Shown here: positions 1 through 8,431 of the stretch, piece after piece | Layout: every line of letters starts with the position of its first letter | Numbering within the stretch: position 1 is the stretch's first letter | Source: Micromonospora costi | Lineage (GTDB): Bacteria; Actinomycetota; Actinomycetes; Mycobacteriales; Micromonosporaceae | Reading direction: 5' to 3' | Length of the DNA: 64,000 nt | NCBI RefSeq assembly: GCF_003626655.1 | Contig: NZ_RBAN01000006.1 | Coordinates: 62,001 to 126,000 of the forward strand | Notes under the pieces: model-generated | The model's input: the letters and a program-made list of their open reading frames with translations, nothing else | Database searches by the model: none | Told to the model about the DNA's origin: nothing | Translations under genes and position numbers: made by a program

Positions 1-171
1 GAGGTCGGCGGCGACCGCCTCCGGCGTCTTGTAGCCGGCCGGCAGGAAACCGAAGCCGCCGGCCGCGGTGACGGCCCGCACCAGGGCGGGGGTGCTCGCT
101 CCCCCGCCCAGCGGGGCGCCCACGAGCGGCGTCCCGCTGCCGAACAGCTGCCTCCACGGTTGCGCGGTCAC
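1..171 (-). CDS. nitronate monooxygenase-like protein, N-terminal fragment
   Basis: Only the first 57 codons lie in the window; the gene runs off its left edge. From a GTG at 171 the protein opens TAQPWRQLFG and continues with PLVGAPLGGG and AAGGFGFLPAGYK. That is the N-terminal beta-strand/phosphate-loop pattern of FMN-dependent nitronate monooxygenases (2-nitropropane dioxygenase family), which oxidise alkyl nitronates. The neighbouring ECF sigma gene ends 45 bp away and reads in the same direction. An enoyl-ACP reductase of the FabK type has a similar N-terminus and cannot be excluded from this fragment. Confidence 0.7.
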   Translation of the reverse strand, partial: MTAQPWRQLFGSGTPLVGAPLGGGASTPALVRAVTAAGGFGFLPAGYKTPEAVAADL

Positions 172-216
172 CGCCCCACCCTAGGCCCGGCCCGGCGCCG
201 CGAAGTGGACGGTCTC

Positions 217-1386
217 CTATCGGGGCGGCGACTGCCCGCCGCCCGCACGCAGCCGCACGTTGAGCCGTGCGGCCTGGCGCGTGAGGTGGTCGCGTTCGGC
301 GAGGTTGGGCGCCGACCGGGCGGCTTCGGCGTAGAGGCGTGCCGCCGTCACCGGATCACCGTCGCGCTCGTGCAGGTACGCGGCGGCGGCCGTGTGGCGG
401 GGCAGGGTGGGGTCGAGTCCCGCCAGGGCGGCCAGGCCGGCCCGGGGTCCGTCCGCCTCGCCGACCGCGACGGCCCGGTTGAGGCGGGCCACCGGGCTGT
501 CGGTGAGGCGGACCAGTTCGTCGTACCACTCGACGATCTGCACCCAGTCGGTCTCCTCGGCCGTCCGGGCGTCGGCGTGCAGCGCGGCGATGGCGGCCTG
601 GGCCTGGAACTCCCCCAGGCGGTCACGGGCCAGCGCCGCCTGGAGCACGTCGACGCCCTCGGCGATCAGGCGGGTGTCCCACCGGCTGCGGTCCTGCTCG
701 GCCAGCGGCACGAGCCTGCCGTCGGGGCCGGTACGCGCCGGACGCCGCGCGTGGTGGAGCAGCATGAGCGCGAGCAGGCCCGCGACCTCCTCGTGGCTGA
801 TCCTGGCCGCCAGCTGGCGCGTGAGCCGGATCGCCTCCGCGGCGAGGTCGACGTCGCCGGAGTAGCCCTCGTTGAAGACCAGGTACAGCACGCGCAGCAC
901 CGTGGCGACGTCACCAGGCTCGTTGAGGCGGACCCCGGACACCGTCCGCTTGGCCCGGCTGATCCGCTGGGCCATGGTCGCCTCCGGCACCAGGTAGGCC
1001 TGCGCGATCTGGCGCGTGGTCAGGCCGCCGACCGCACGCAGTGTGAGCGCGACGGCCGAGGCCGGTGTCAGGGACGGGTGCGCGCACAGGAAGTACAGCT
1101 GGATGGTGTCGTCCACCACCTCGGCCGGGCCGGGTACGGGCTCGGCCTCGACGAGCACCTCCCGCCGGCGCCGGGAGGTGTCGGCGCGGGCAGCGTCGAG
1201 GAACTTGCGCCACGCCACCGTGAGCAGCCAGCCCTTGGCGTCCCGCGGCGGATCGTCCGGCCAGCGCCGGACGGCCTCGACAAGGGCCTCCTGCACGGCA
1301 TCCTCGGCCGCCGCGAAGTCAGCTCCGCGGCGGACGAGGATCCCGATCACGGTGGGGGTGAGGGTCCGCAGCAGGGACTCGTCCAC
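217..1386 (-). CDS. ECF42-type RNA polymerase sigma factor
   Basis: A 389-residue extracytoplasmic-function sigma factor. Region 2 lies around residues 10-80 (AEDAVQEALVEAVRRWP, then GWLLTVAWRKFLD). Region 4 lies around 105-150 (LTTRQIAQAYLVPEATMAQR). A long alpha-helical C-terminal extension of about 200 residues follows, roughly twice the length of a minimal ECF factor. This architecture, with a YciI/DGPF protein 6 bp upstream in the same operon, is the hallmark of group ECF42. No anti-sigma gene is present, as is usual for that group, where the C-terminal domain is thought to control activity. The inducing stress cannot be read from the sequence. Confidence 0.88.
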   Translation of the reverse strand: MDESLLRTLTPTVIGILVRRGADFAAAEDAVQEALVEAVRRWPDDPPRDAKGWLLTVAWRKFLDAARADTSRRRREVLVEAEPVPGPAEVVDDTIQLYFLCAHPSLTPASAVALTLRAVGGLTTRQIAQAYLVPEATMAQRISRAKRTVSGVRLNEPGDVATVLRVLYLVFNEGYSGDVDLAAEAIRLTRQLAARISHEEVAGLLALMLLHHARRPARTGPDGRLVPLAEQDRSRWDTRLIAEGVDVLQAALARDRLGEFQAQAAIAALHADARTAEETDWVQIVEWYDELVRLTDSPVARLNRAVAVGEADGPRAGLAALAGLDPTLPRHTAAAAYLHERDGDPVTAARLYAEAARSAPNLAERDHLTRQAARLNVRLRAGGGQSPPR

Positions 1387-1392
1387 TGCGCG

Positions 1393-1800
1393 TCACTCCG
1401 TGATGGTCGGGGGCTCGGTCAGGAACGGACGCACCTCGAGCCACTCGTGGATCGGCTTCCCACCCGCCCCCGGGGCCGCGGACAGCTCGCCGGCCAGCTC
1501 CAGCGCCCGCTCGTAGGTCTCGACATCGATCACCATCCACCCGGCGATCAGGTCCTTGGTCTCCGCGAACGGGCCGTCGGTCACCGGCGGCCGGCCCTCA
1601 CCGTCGTAGCGGACGAACGTGCCCTCCGGGGACAGCGCCTGCCCGTCGACGAACTCGCCGCTGCCCTCGAGCCGAGTGGCGAAATCTCGCATGTACTGCA
1701 CGTGGGCCGAGACTTCCTCCGGCGTCCACTGGTCCATCGGCACGTCGTTGACCGCCGCCGGTGCGCCCCGGTAGTGCTTGAGCAGCAGGTACTTGGCCAT
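1393..1800 (-). CDS. YciI family (DGPF domain) protein
   Basis: A 135-residue YciI-related protein beginning AKYLLLKHYRG, with the family's ferredoxin-like fold pattern. The DGPF motif is present as TDGPFAETKDLIAGW around residues 75-90. The ATG at 1800 has a good ribosome site, GAGGAGAACACG. The stop lies 6 bp from the ECF42 sigma start, so the two are co-transcribed. DGPF proteins are the standard genomic partner and likely target of ECF42 factors. Their biochemical activity is unproven; related YciI proteins use a His-Asp pair for hydrolytic or dehalogenating chemistry. Confidence 0.87.
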   Translation of the reverse strand: MAKYLLLKHYRGAPAAVNDVPMDQWTPEEVSAHVQYMRDFATRLEGSGEFVDGQALSPEGTFVRYDGEGRPPVTDGPFAETKDLIAGWMVIDVETYERALELAGELSAAPGAGGKPIHEWLEVRPFLTEPPTITE

Positions 1801-1857
1801 CGTGTTCTCCTCGGTGCGGTACGGCCATTGTCGCCGTGTTCACCGCGGGGACGCCGC

Positions 1858-1923
1858 GGCGCGCGGGTTCTCGACATCCCACCGGAGATTTTTCCGGCGA
1901 ATTTTTTCGAGGACCCGCGCGCC
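1858..1923 (-). terminator. inverted repeat with AT-rich loop downstream of cydB
   Basis: GGCGCGCGGGT at 1858-1868 pairs perfectly with ACCCGCGCGCC at 1913-1923. The 44-bp loop holds two T runs (A runs on the minus strand) and a small CCGGA/TCCGG hairpin, in an otherwise very GC-rich region. It lies just past the cydB stop and before the YciI gene, so it probably ends the cydAB transcript. It could instead be part of the YciI promoter region. Confidence 0.45.
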
Positions 1924-1934
1924 GTGCGGGGGCG

Positions 1935-2933
1935 TCAGTGCTGCGGGATGTGGGCCACACCGATGCGCTTGCGGAACACCCAGTACGTCCACCCCTGGTA
2001 GGCCAGCACGATGGGGGTGAACACGACGGCGATCCAGCTCATGATCTTCAGCGTGTAGGGGGTGGAGGCGGCGTTGGTCGCGGTGAGCGTGCCGGCCGCG
2101 TCGAGCGTGGACGGCAGCACGTTCGGGAACAGCGCCGCGAACAGGGTCGCCACGGCCAGGCCGATGGCCACGGCGGTGCCGGTGAACGCCCAGCCCTCCC
2201 GGCGTACCCGGGCGGCGGCCAGACCGGCGAGCAGCGCGGCTGCGGCCGCCGAGGCCAGCACGACGGCGGCCGTGCTGGACCGGATCGACAGCGTCCAGGT
2301 CAGGAACGCCACCGCGAGGACCGCGGCCACCACGCCCACCCGCACCGCGAGGGCGCCGGCGCGCTCGCGGATGTCGCCCACGGTCTTCAGGGCGACGAAC
2401 ACCGCGCCGTGGGTGAGGAACAGCGCCGCCGTGGTCACCCCGCCGAGCAAGGCGTACGGGTTGAGCAGGTCGAGCAGGCCGCCGGCGTACTCGTGGTCGG
2501 CGGTAAGCGGCACGCCGCGCAGGATGTTGGCGAACGCGACGCCCCACAGCACCGCCGGCACCAGCGAGCCGAAGAAGATCGCCGCGTCCCAGCGCCGCTT
2601 CCAGGACGGCTCGGGGCGCTTGTGCCGGTACTCGAAGGCGACGCCGCGGGCGATCAGTGCCAGCAGGATCAGCAGCAGCGGCAGGTAGAAGCCGGAGAAG
2701 AGGGTGGCGTACCACTCGGGGAAGGCCGCGAACATGGCGCCGCCCGCGGTGATCAGCCAGACCTCGTTGCCGTCCCAGACCGGGCCGATGGTGTTGATGA
2801 GGACGCGGCGTTCCCGGTCGTCGCGGCCGAGCACGGGCAGCAGCATGCCGACGCCGAAGTCGAAGCCCTCCAGGATGAAGTACCCGGTGAAGAGGACGGC
2901 GACGAGCAGGAACCAGATGGTCGTGAGTTCCAC
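1935..2933 (-). CDS. cydB: cytochrome bd ubiquinol/menaquinol oxidase subunit II
   Basis: A 332-residue hydrophobic protein starting MELTTIWFLLVAVLFTGYF, typical of CydB, with about eight or nine membrane segments. Conserved stretches include EGFDFGVGMLLP near residue 23, GPVWDGNEVWLI near 50 and a C-terminal VFTPIVLAYQGWTYWVF. It is the second subunit of the haem b/d terminal oxidase, which reduces oxygen with high affinity and resists nitric oxide, cyanide and peroxide. It begins 14 bp after cydA. No cydDC assembly transporter follows; the next gene is the YciI protein. Confidence 0.95.
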   Translation of the reverse strand: MELTTIWFLLVAVLFTGYFILEGFDFGVGMLLPVLGRDDRERRVLINTIGPVWDGNEVWLITAGGAMFAAFPEWYATLFSGFYLPLLLILLALIARGVAFEYRHKRPEPSWKRRWDAAIFFGSLVPAVLWGVAFANILRGVPLTADHEYAGGLLDLLNPYALLGGVTTAALFLTHGAVFVALKTVGDIRERAGALAVRVGVVAAVLAVAFLTWTLSIRSSTAAVVLASAAAAALLAGLAAARVRREGWAFTGTAVAIGLAVATLFAALFPNVLPSTLDAAGTLTATNAASTPYTLKIMSWIAVVFTPIVLAYQGWTYWVFRKRIGVAHIPQH

Positions 2934-2947
2934 GGTGCTTCCTCAGG

Positions 2948-4384
2948 TCAGTAGGCGAAGGCGAGCGGGCGCTCGGCGTCGTCGTGGCTGTCGTCGATCT
3001 CGGGAGCCGGGGTGAGGTCCGGTACGCCGGCCTTGGCGTAGCGGACCAGCAGCCGGAACTCGATCACGGCGAGGGTGGCGTAGATCAGAGTGAACGCGGT
3101 GAACGAGGTGAGCACCTCGGTCAGCGACACGCTGCGGGAGACGCCGTTGCGGGTGAGCATCTCGCCGAAGACGATCCACGGCTGGCGGCCCATCTCGGTG
3201 AAGATCCAGCCGAAGGAGTTCGCGACCAGCGGCAGCAGCGGCATGACGAGGCCGGCGCGCAGCAGCCACTTGTTGTGCGGAGCGCGGCCCTTGCGGTGGG
3301 TCCAGAGCACCAGCAGGGCGATCGCGGCGGCGGCCATCCCGAAGGCGATCATGAAGCGGAAGCTCCAGTAGGTGACCGGGATGATCGGGGCGTAGTTGCC
3401 GGCGCCGTACTGGCTGGCGTACTGGGCCTGGAGGTCGTTGATGCCGTGCACGGTGCCCTTCGGGTCGCCGGTGCCCAGGTACGACAGCAGGTACGGGATC
3501 TTGATGGCGAACAGTTCCCGGCTGCCGTCGAGGCTGCCGACGGTGAGGACGGAGAACGAGGCGGGGCTCTCGGTGCTGTAGAGGCCCTCGGCGGCGGCCA
3601 TCTTCATCGGCTGCACCTGCGTCATGATCTTGCCCTGGATGTCGCCGGTGATCAGCACGCCGGCGGCGGCGACCAGGGTGACCCAGGAGCCGAACTTCGC
3701 GGCGAACCGGTAGGTGGGGGTGTCGGCGGAGTCGCGGTTGCGGACGAGGTGCCACAGGGCGACCGCGACCAGCAGGGACCCGGCCACGAGGAACGCGCCG
3801 GCGATGGTGTGCGGGAAGGTCACCAGGGCGACCTTGTTGGTGAGCACCGCCACGAAGTCGGTGAGTTCGGCCCGCCCGGTGTCCGGGTTGACCCGGTAGC
3901 CGACCGGGTTCTGCATGAACGAGTTCGCGGCGAGGATGAAGTACGCGGACAGGTTCGTGCCGATGGCCGCGGCCCAGATGCTGGCGAGGTGCAGCCGCTT
4001 GGGCAGCCGCTCCCAACCGAAGATCCACAGGCCGATGAAGGTCGACTCCAGGAAGAACGCGACCAGCGCCTCGATGGCGAGGGGGGCACCGAAGATGTCG
4101 CCCACGAAGCGGGAGTAGTCGCTCCAGTTCATGCCGAACTGGAACTCCTGCACGATGCCGGTGACCACGCCCATCGCGAAGTTGATGAGGAAGAGCTTGC
4201 CGTAGAACTTGGTGAGCTTGAGGTAGCGCTCGTTGCCGGTGCGGTGCCACAGGGTCTGGAGGATGGCGACCAGCACGGACAGGCCGATCGTCAACGGCAC
4301 GAAGAGGAAGTGGTAGACGGTGGTGACACCGAACTGCCAGCGGGCGACGTCCAACGCGTCCACCTGGAACCCCCAGCTGTTCAT
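2948..4384 (-). CDS. cydA: cytochrome bd oxidase subunit I
   Basis: A 478-residue quinol-oxidising subunit that carries all haems. The N-terminal helix has the haem-ligand histidine in VYHFLFVP (about residue 25). The quinol-loop signature GRQPW lies near residue 395 and PGDIQGK-like residues (ITGDIQGK) near 250. About nine transmembrane helices are visible and the Q-loop is of the short type. The start at 4384 fits the conserved N-terminus (MNSWGFQVDALDVARWQFG). Reading upstream gives only non-conserved arginine-rich sequence. No Shine-Dalgarno is present: the start codon overlaps a palindrome, suggesting a leaderless or tightly repressed message. It forms an operon with cydB. Confidence 0.95.
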   Translation of the reverse strand: MNSWGFQVDALDVARWQFGVTTVYHFLFVPLTIGLSVLVAILQTLWHRTGNERYLKLTKFYGKLFLINFAMGVVTGIVQEFQFGMNWSDYSRFVGDIFGAPLAIEALVAFFLESTFIGLWIFGWERLPKRLHLASIWAAAIGTNLSAYFILAANSFMQNPVGYRVNPDTGRAELTDFVAVLTNKVALVTFPHTIAGAFLVAGSLLVAVALWHLVRNRDSADTPTYRFAAKFGSWVTLVAAAGVLITGDIQGKIMTQVQPMKMAAAEGLYSTESPASFSVLTVGSLDGSRELFAIKIPYLLSYLGTGDPKGTVHGINDLQAQYASQYGAGNYAPIIPVTYWSFRFMIAFGMAAAAIALLVLWTHRKGRAPHNKWLLRAGLVMPLLPLVANSFGWIFTEMGRQPWIVFGEMLTRNGVSRSVSLTEVLTSFTAFTLIYATLAVIEFRLLVRYAKAGVPDLTPAPEIDDSHDDAERPLAFAY

Positions 4385-4419
4385 ACTACGAGACGTAGTA
4401 AATACTACTGCTCGTCGTA
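4384..4419 (-). promoter_or_regulatory. tandem 17-bp dyads overlapping the cydA start
   Basis: Site A, 4384-4400, is a perfect inverted repeat TACTACG-AGA-CGTAGTA that shares a base with the cydA ATG. Site B, 4403-4419, is a weaker copy (TACTAC-N5-GTCGTA). The centres are 19 bp apart, fitting two repressor dimers side by side. Half-sites of the GTAGTA type recall BlaI/MecI-family winged-helix operators, from memory only. No BlaI-like gene lies in the window. The usual actinobacterial cyd regulator, Rex, binds a different sequence. Confidence 0.6.
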
Positions 4420-4559
4420 GAGAAATGGGCAGGGGCGGGCGTCCCGAACCGGCCCGGGACCAATGACCCTGATCACCCCGGGCCGCCCGGCCCCCGGTGG
4501 AGGGGATGGCGTGCCCTCGGCGCCGATCCCGCCCCCGCACGTGCGACCATTCAGCGCTG

Positions 4560-5336
4560 ATGGACACCGCCCACGCCACCTGGCAGCCCCCCGCGATCTG
4601 GCGCACCGCACAGGTGCTCGCCCGCGGCGTCGTGGCCGCCGTCGCCCGGCTCGAGGTCACCGGCGAGGTGCCCGAGGAGCTGCGCCGCGGCCCGCTCGTC
4701 CTGGCCGCCAACCACATCAGCCCGTTCGACCCGGTCGTCCTCACCGCGGCCTGCCGCGAGCGCGGCGTGGCACCCCGGATCATGGCCACCGGCGGACTGT
4801 TCCGCGCCCCCGTCGTCGGCGCCCTGATGCGCCGCGCCGGGCACATCCGGGTCGACCGGGGCACCGCGGCCGTCGGCCGGGCCCTCGACGACGCCGCCGC
4901 GGCGGTCGCCGCCGGATCCGTGATCCTCGTCTACCCCGAGGGCCGCATCGGGCTGGACCCCGGGATGTGGCCGGAACGCGGCAAGACCGGGGCCGCCCGG
5001 CTCGCGTTCGCCTGCGGCGCCCCCGTCGTCCCGGTCGCCCAGTGGGGCTCGCACGAGGTGGTGCCGTACCGGACGCCGAGGGGACTGCTGCGCGGGTTGG
5101 CCCGCGCCGTCGTCCGCCGCCCGGTGATCCGCGTGCACTTCGGCGAGCCCGTCGACCTCACCGGGGTCGACCCGGGCACGCCCGGCGCCGCGCGCCGGGC
5201 CACCGACCGGATCGTCGACGCGATCACCGACGCGCTCGTCCCGCTGCGGCCCGACGAACCCGACCGGCCCCGGCACGTCGACCCCGGCCGCCCCACCGAC
5301 ACCAGCCGCTCGCACCGCCGCCGCCCGCCGGCCTGA
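4560..5336 (+). CDS. 1-acyl-sn-glycerol-3-phosphate acyltransferase (PlsC-like)
   Basis: A 258-residue acyltransferase of the PlsC/AGPAT family. It would transfer an acyl chain to lysophosphatidic acid at the inner membrane face. The catalytic HX4D motif is NHISPFD near residue 50. The acceptor-binding motif is VYPEGRI near 123, and PVVPVAQWG near 155 matches motif IV. The ATG at 4560 gives a normal family N-terminus; an ATG 63 bp upstream would add an unconserved arginine-rich stretch. No strong ribosome site is seen. A glycerophosphodiesterase follows 95 bp downstream, consistent with a phospholipid-metabolism neighbourhood. Confidence 0.88.
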   Translation: MDTAHATWQPPAIWRTAQVLARGVVAAVARLEVTGEVPEELRRGPLVLAANHISPFDPVVLTAACRERGVAPRIMATGGLFRAPVVGALMRRAGHIRVDRGTAAVGRALDDAAAAVAAGSVILVYPEGRIGLDPGMWPERGKTGAARLAFACGAPVVPVAQWGSHEVVPYRTPRGLLRGLARAVVRRPVIRVHFGEPVDLTGVDPGTPGAARRATDRIVDAITDALVPLRPDEPDRPRHVDPGRPTDTSRSHRRRPPA

Positions 5337-5431
5337 CCCGTCTCCGGACGGCTGCCCGACCCCGTTTCCGGACGGCGAACGGCCGTCGGCCGGTCACCCG
5401 GCGGACACCGGCGCCGGGCATACTGCGCTGC

Positions 5432-6199
5432 GTGCTGACCGGTCATCCCTACCTCGACGCGCCCGCGCCGCTGGCCTTCGCCCACCGCGGGGGCGCTGCC
5501 GACGGCGACGAGAACACCGCCGAGGCGTTCGCCCGCGCCGTCGGGCTCGGCTACCGGTACGTGGAGACCGACGTGCACGCCACGGCCGACGGGGTGAGCG
5601 TCGTCTTCCACGACCCCACCCTGCGCCGGGTCACCGGCGAGCCGGGCCGCATCGCCGACCTGCGCTGGGCCGACCTCGCCTCGGTACGCGTCGGCGGCGC
5701 CGCCGTGGTGCCCCGCCTCGATGAGGTGCTCACCGCGTGGCCCGAGGTGCGGTTCAACATCGACGTGAAGTCCGACCCCGGCGTCGAGCCGGCGGTCGCC
5801 ACCGTCGCCCGGGCCGGCGCGGAGCACCGGGTCCTGCTCGCCTCCTTCAGCGACGCGCGGCTGGTCCGGATGCGCGCGCTCACCGAGGGGCGGGTGGCGA
5901 CCTCGTTGGGCATGCGCGGCGTGGCCCGGCTGCGGATGGGTTCCCTGACCGGGCGCCCGCTGCGGCTGCCGCCGTCCGTGGTGGCCGCACAGGTTCCGGT
6001 GCGCTACGGGCGGGTGCCCGTGGTGGACCGCCGGTTCCTGCGCTACGTCCACGCCCTCGGCCTCCAGGTGCACGTCTGGACGATCGATGAACCCACCGAG
6101 ATGCACGAGTTACTTGATCTTGGTGTGGATGGCATCATGACCGATCACGTCGGCGTGCTGCGCGACGTCTACCGCAGCCGCGGCCACTGGGCCGCCTGA
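5432..6199 (+). CDS. glycerophosphodiester phosphodiesterase
   Basis: A 255-residue GDPD-family TIM-barrel enzyme, expected to hydrolyse glycerophosphodiesters to glycerol-3-phosphate and an alcohol. Signature residues are in order: FAHRGG (about 15-20), DENTAEAF, ETDVHATADG and VVFHDPTLRR (about 60-70), and FNIDVKSD near 108. There is no signal peptide, so it should be cytoplasmic. The GTG at 5432 is chosen because the barrel begins at once. A possible minus-10 (tactgc) lies 5 bp upstream, hinting at a leaderless message. The UMF1 transporter begins 16 bp after the stop. Confidence 0.92.
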   Translation: MLTGHPYLDAPAPLAFAHRGGAADGDENTAEAFARAVGLGYRYVETDVHATADGVSVVFHDPTLRRVTGEPGRIADLRWADLASVRVGGAAVVPRLDEVLTAWPEVRFNIDVKSDPGVEPAVATVARAGAEHRVLLASFSDARLVRMRALTEGRVATSLGMRGVARLRMGSLTGRPLRLPPSVVAAQVPVRYGRVPVVDRRFLRYVHALGLQVHVWTIDEPTEMHELLDLGVDGIMTDHVGVLRDVYRSRGHWAA

Positions 6200-6215
6200 C
6201 CGGCGAGAGGACCCG

Positions 6216-7607
6216 ATGGCCGAGACCGTGACCCCCACGGTGCAGGACAGCCCGCCCCCGGCGAGCACCCGGCGCGAGCGCACCGGCTGGTACGTCTACG
6301 ACTGGGCCAACTCGGCCTTCCAGACCACGGTCATCACGGTGTTCCTCGGGCCGTTCCTCACCACCGTGACCGAGCTGGCCGCCGGCTGCGAGCTGGGCGC
6401 CGACAGCTGTGACGGGTACGTGCATCCGCTCGGCATCCGCGTCGCCGCCGGCTCCTACTACCCGTACCTGATCTCGCTGTCGGTGTTCCTCACCGTGTTC
6501 GTGCTGCCGGTCATGGGCGCCATCGCCGACCGGTCGCTGCACAAGAAGCGGCTGCTCGCCGGCGCGGCGTTCACCGGCGCGGCCGCGACCATCGCCATGG
6601 CCTTCGTCACCGGCGACCGCTACCTGCTCGGCGGGGCGCTGTTCCTCGTCGCCAACATCAGCTTCGGCGCCGCCATCGTCGTCTACAACTCGTTCCTGCC
6701 GCAGCTCGGCGGGCCCGACGAGCGCGACGCCATCTCCAGCCGCGGCTGGGCGCTGGGCTACCTCGGCGGCGGCCTGCTGCTGGCGCTCAACCTGGTGGCC
6801 GTGACCCTGCTCAGCGAGGAGGGCAACCCGCAGCGCACCCTCGACCTGGCCCGCTGGTCGATCGTCTCGGCCGGCGTGTGGTGGGCGTTGTTCACCCTCG
6901 TGCCGCTGCGCTGGCTGCGGGAACACCCCACCGCGGCCGCCGTCGCCGGGCGGGGCAACGTGCTCACCGACGGGTTCCGCCAGCTCGGCCGCACCCTGCG
7001 GCAGATCAAGGCGTACCCGCTCACGCTGTTCTTCCTGCTCGCGTTCCTCGTCTACAACGACGGCATCCAGACCGTCATCACCCTGGCCAGCCAGTACGGC
7101 ACCGAGGAGCTGCTGCTGGAGCAGAACACCCTGATCATCACCATCCTGCTGGTGCAGTTCCTCGCCTTCGGCGGGGCGCTGCTACTCGGCGCGCTCGCCC
7201 GCCGCATCGGCGCCTGGAAGACCGTGCTGCTCAGCCTCGTGCTGTGGACGCTGGTGATCGTGGCCGCGTTCCGGCTGCCCGCCGAGGCGCCGTTGCCGTT
7301 CATGGTCCTCGGCGCCGCGATCGGCCTGGTCCTCGGCGGCAGCCAGGCCCTGAGCCGGTCACTGTTCAGCCAGCTGATCCCCGCCGGCAAGGAGGGCGAG
7401 TACTACGGCTTCTACGAGATCAGCGACAAGGGCACCAGCTGGCTCGGCCCGCTCGCGTTCGGCCTGGTCTTCCAGCTCACCTCCTCGTACCGGGTGGGCC
7501 TCGTCTCGCTGCTGATCTTCTTCGTGGTCGGCTTCCTCCTCCTGCTGGCCGTGCCGATCCGCCGGGCCATCGTCGCGGCCGGCAACACCCCGCCGCGGGT
7601 GCTCTGA
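6216..7607 (+). CDS. UMF1-family MFS transporter
   Basis: A 463-residue protein with about twelve membrane segments. It has the UMF1/Atg22-like N-terminal signature GWYVYDWANSAFQTT (about residues 25-39), then FVLPVMGAIADR between helices and GSQALSRSLFSQLIP late in the protein. The start has a clear GAGAGG ribosome site. It lies 16 bp after the phosphodiesterase and probably shares its transcript. Fungal Atg22 exports amino acids from the vacuole; substrates of bacterial UMF1 proteins are unknown. Placement next to the GDPD might point to glycerol-phosphodiester or head-group transport, which is only inference. Confidence 0.88.
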   Translation: MAETVTPTVQDSPPPASTRRERTGWYVYDWANSAFQTTVITVFLGPFLTTVTELAAGCELGADSCDGYVHPLGIRVAAGSYYPYLISLSVFLTVFVLPVMGAIADRSLHKKRLLAGAAFTGAAATIAMAFVTGDRYLLGGALFLVANISFGAAIVVYNSFLPQLGGPDERDAISSRGWALGYLGGGLLLALNLVAVTLLSEEGNPQRTLDLARWSIVSAGVWWALFTLVPLRWLREHPTAAAVAGRGNVLTDGFRQLGRTLRQIKAYPLTLFFLLAFLVYNDGIQTVITLASQYGTEELLLEQNTLIITILLVQFLAFGGALLLGALARRIGAWKTVLLSLVLWTLVIVAAFRLPAEAPLPFMVLGAAIGLVLGGSQALSRSLFSQLIPAGKEGEYYGFYEISDKGTSWLGPLAFGLVFQLTSSYRVGLVSLLIFFVVGFLLLLAVPIRRAIVAAGNTPPRVL

Positions 7608-7622
7608 CCGCCGGCCGGCGAA

Positions 7623-7664
7623 CGGCCACCATGACCGCCGGCCAGCGGCCACCATGATCGCCGG
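7623..7664 (+). repeat. two 19-bp direct repeats upstream of tdk
   Basis: CGGCCACCATGACCGCCGG at 7623-7641 is repeated at 7646-7664 with a single C-to-T change. The copies are 23 bp apart, between the UMF1 stop and the tdk promoter. No function is evident; it may be a small duplication. Confidence 0.5.
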
Positions 7665-7700
7665 TGGCCGCGCCACCCGGATCGGGACCGGCCGATGGGT

Positions 7701-7706
7701 TAGGCT
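7701..7706 (+). promoter_or_regulatory. minus-10 element of a leaderless tdk promoter
   Basis: TAGGCT fits the actinobacterial minus-10 consensus TANNNT and lies 8 bp before the GTG at 7715. Transcription would then begin at or near the start codon. Confidence 0.5.
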
Positions 7707-7714
7707 GCCCGACC

Positions 7715-8431
7715 GTGACTGACGACGCCGCCACCGCACCCACCTGCCTGGCCCGCCCCTTCGCGGGGCCGGACGACTCCCCGGGCGGGTGCGCGGCGGC
7801 GCGCGGTCTCGACGGCCGGCCCCTGCACGCGGCCGCGCTGAAGTTCTTCTGGGGGCCGATGGACTGCGGGAAGTCCACCATGGCGCTGCAGATGAACTAC
7901 AACCACGCGCGCCAGGGCCGCCGCGGCCTGGTCACCACCCGCATCGACCGGTCGCTCGGCCCGCAGGTGACCACCCGCATCGGCCTCGCGCACAGCGCCA
8001 TCGAGGTCACCGACGACCTCGACCTGCGGGCGCTGGTGCGCGGCCGGTGGGACGAGGGCGTCCGGGTCGACTACCTCATCTGCGACGAGGCCAGCTTCTA
8101 CACGGTCGAGCACGTGGAGCAGATGGCCGAGCTGGTCGACAGCTACGACGTCGACGTGTACGCGTTCGGGCTGGCCACCGACTTCCGTTCCTGCCTGTTC
8201 CCCGCCGCCCAGCGGCTGTTCGAACTGGCCGACGAGGTGGCCCGCATCCAGGTCGAGGTGCTCTGCTGGTGCGGCCGGGAGGGGCTGCTCAACGCCCGCG
8301 TGGTCGACGGGCGGGTGGTCCGCGAGGGCGCGCAGGTCGTCATCGGCGACACGGTGGACACCGCCGACGTGCGCTACCAGGTGCTGTGCCGGCGGCACTA
8401 CCGCAGCGGCGACCTCGGCCCGCGGGGCTGA
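7715..8431 (+). CDS. tdk: thymidine kinase, type II
   Basis: A 238-residue ATP-dependent thymidine kinase for dTMP salvage. The P-loop is GPMDCGKS at about residues 47-54 and the Walker B-type motif is DEASFYT near 127 (DEAQF in most relatives). The lasso-domain zinc cysteines are CWC near 188 and CRRHY at the C-terminus. Nucleoside-site residues are YAFGLATDFR. About 40 residues precede the usual beginning of the fold, so the protein is longer than typical 190-215-residue forms. The GTG at 7715 sits behind TAGGCT; a start 51 bp upstream is possible. The last 34 bp overlap the convergent LtrA gene. Confidence 0.92.
   Translation: MTDDAATAPTCLARPFAGPDDSPGGCAAARGLDGRPLHAAALKFFWGPMDCGKSTMALQMNYNHARQGRRGLVTTRIDRSLGPQVTTRIGLAHSAIEVTDDLDLRALVRGRWDEGVRVDYLICDEASFYTVEHVEQMAELVDSYDVDVYAFGLATDFRSCLFPAAQRLFELADEVARIQVEVLCWCGREGLLNARVVDGRVVREGAQVVIGDTVDTADVRYQVLCRRHYRSGDLGPRG

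Noticed and set aside
160..2001. Very long open frames on the strand opposite real genes, for example over the sigma factor and YciI.
   Set aside because: High-GC shadow frames: Arg/Gly/Pro-rich composition and no domains, while the opposite strand has clear families.
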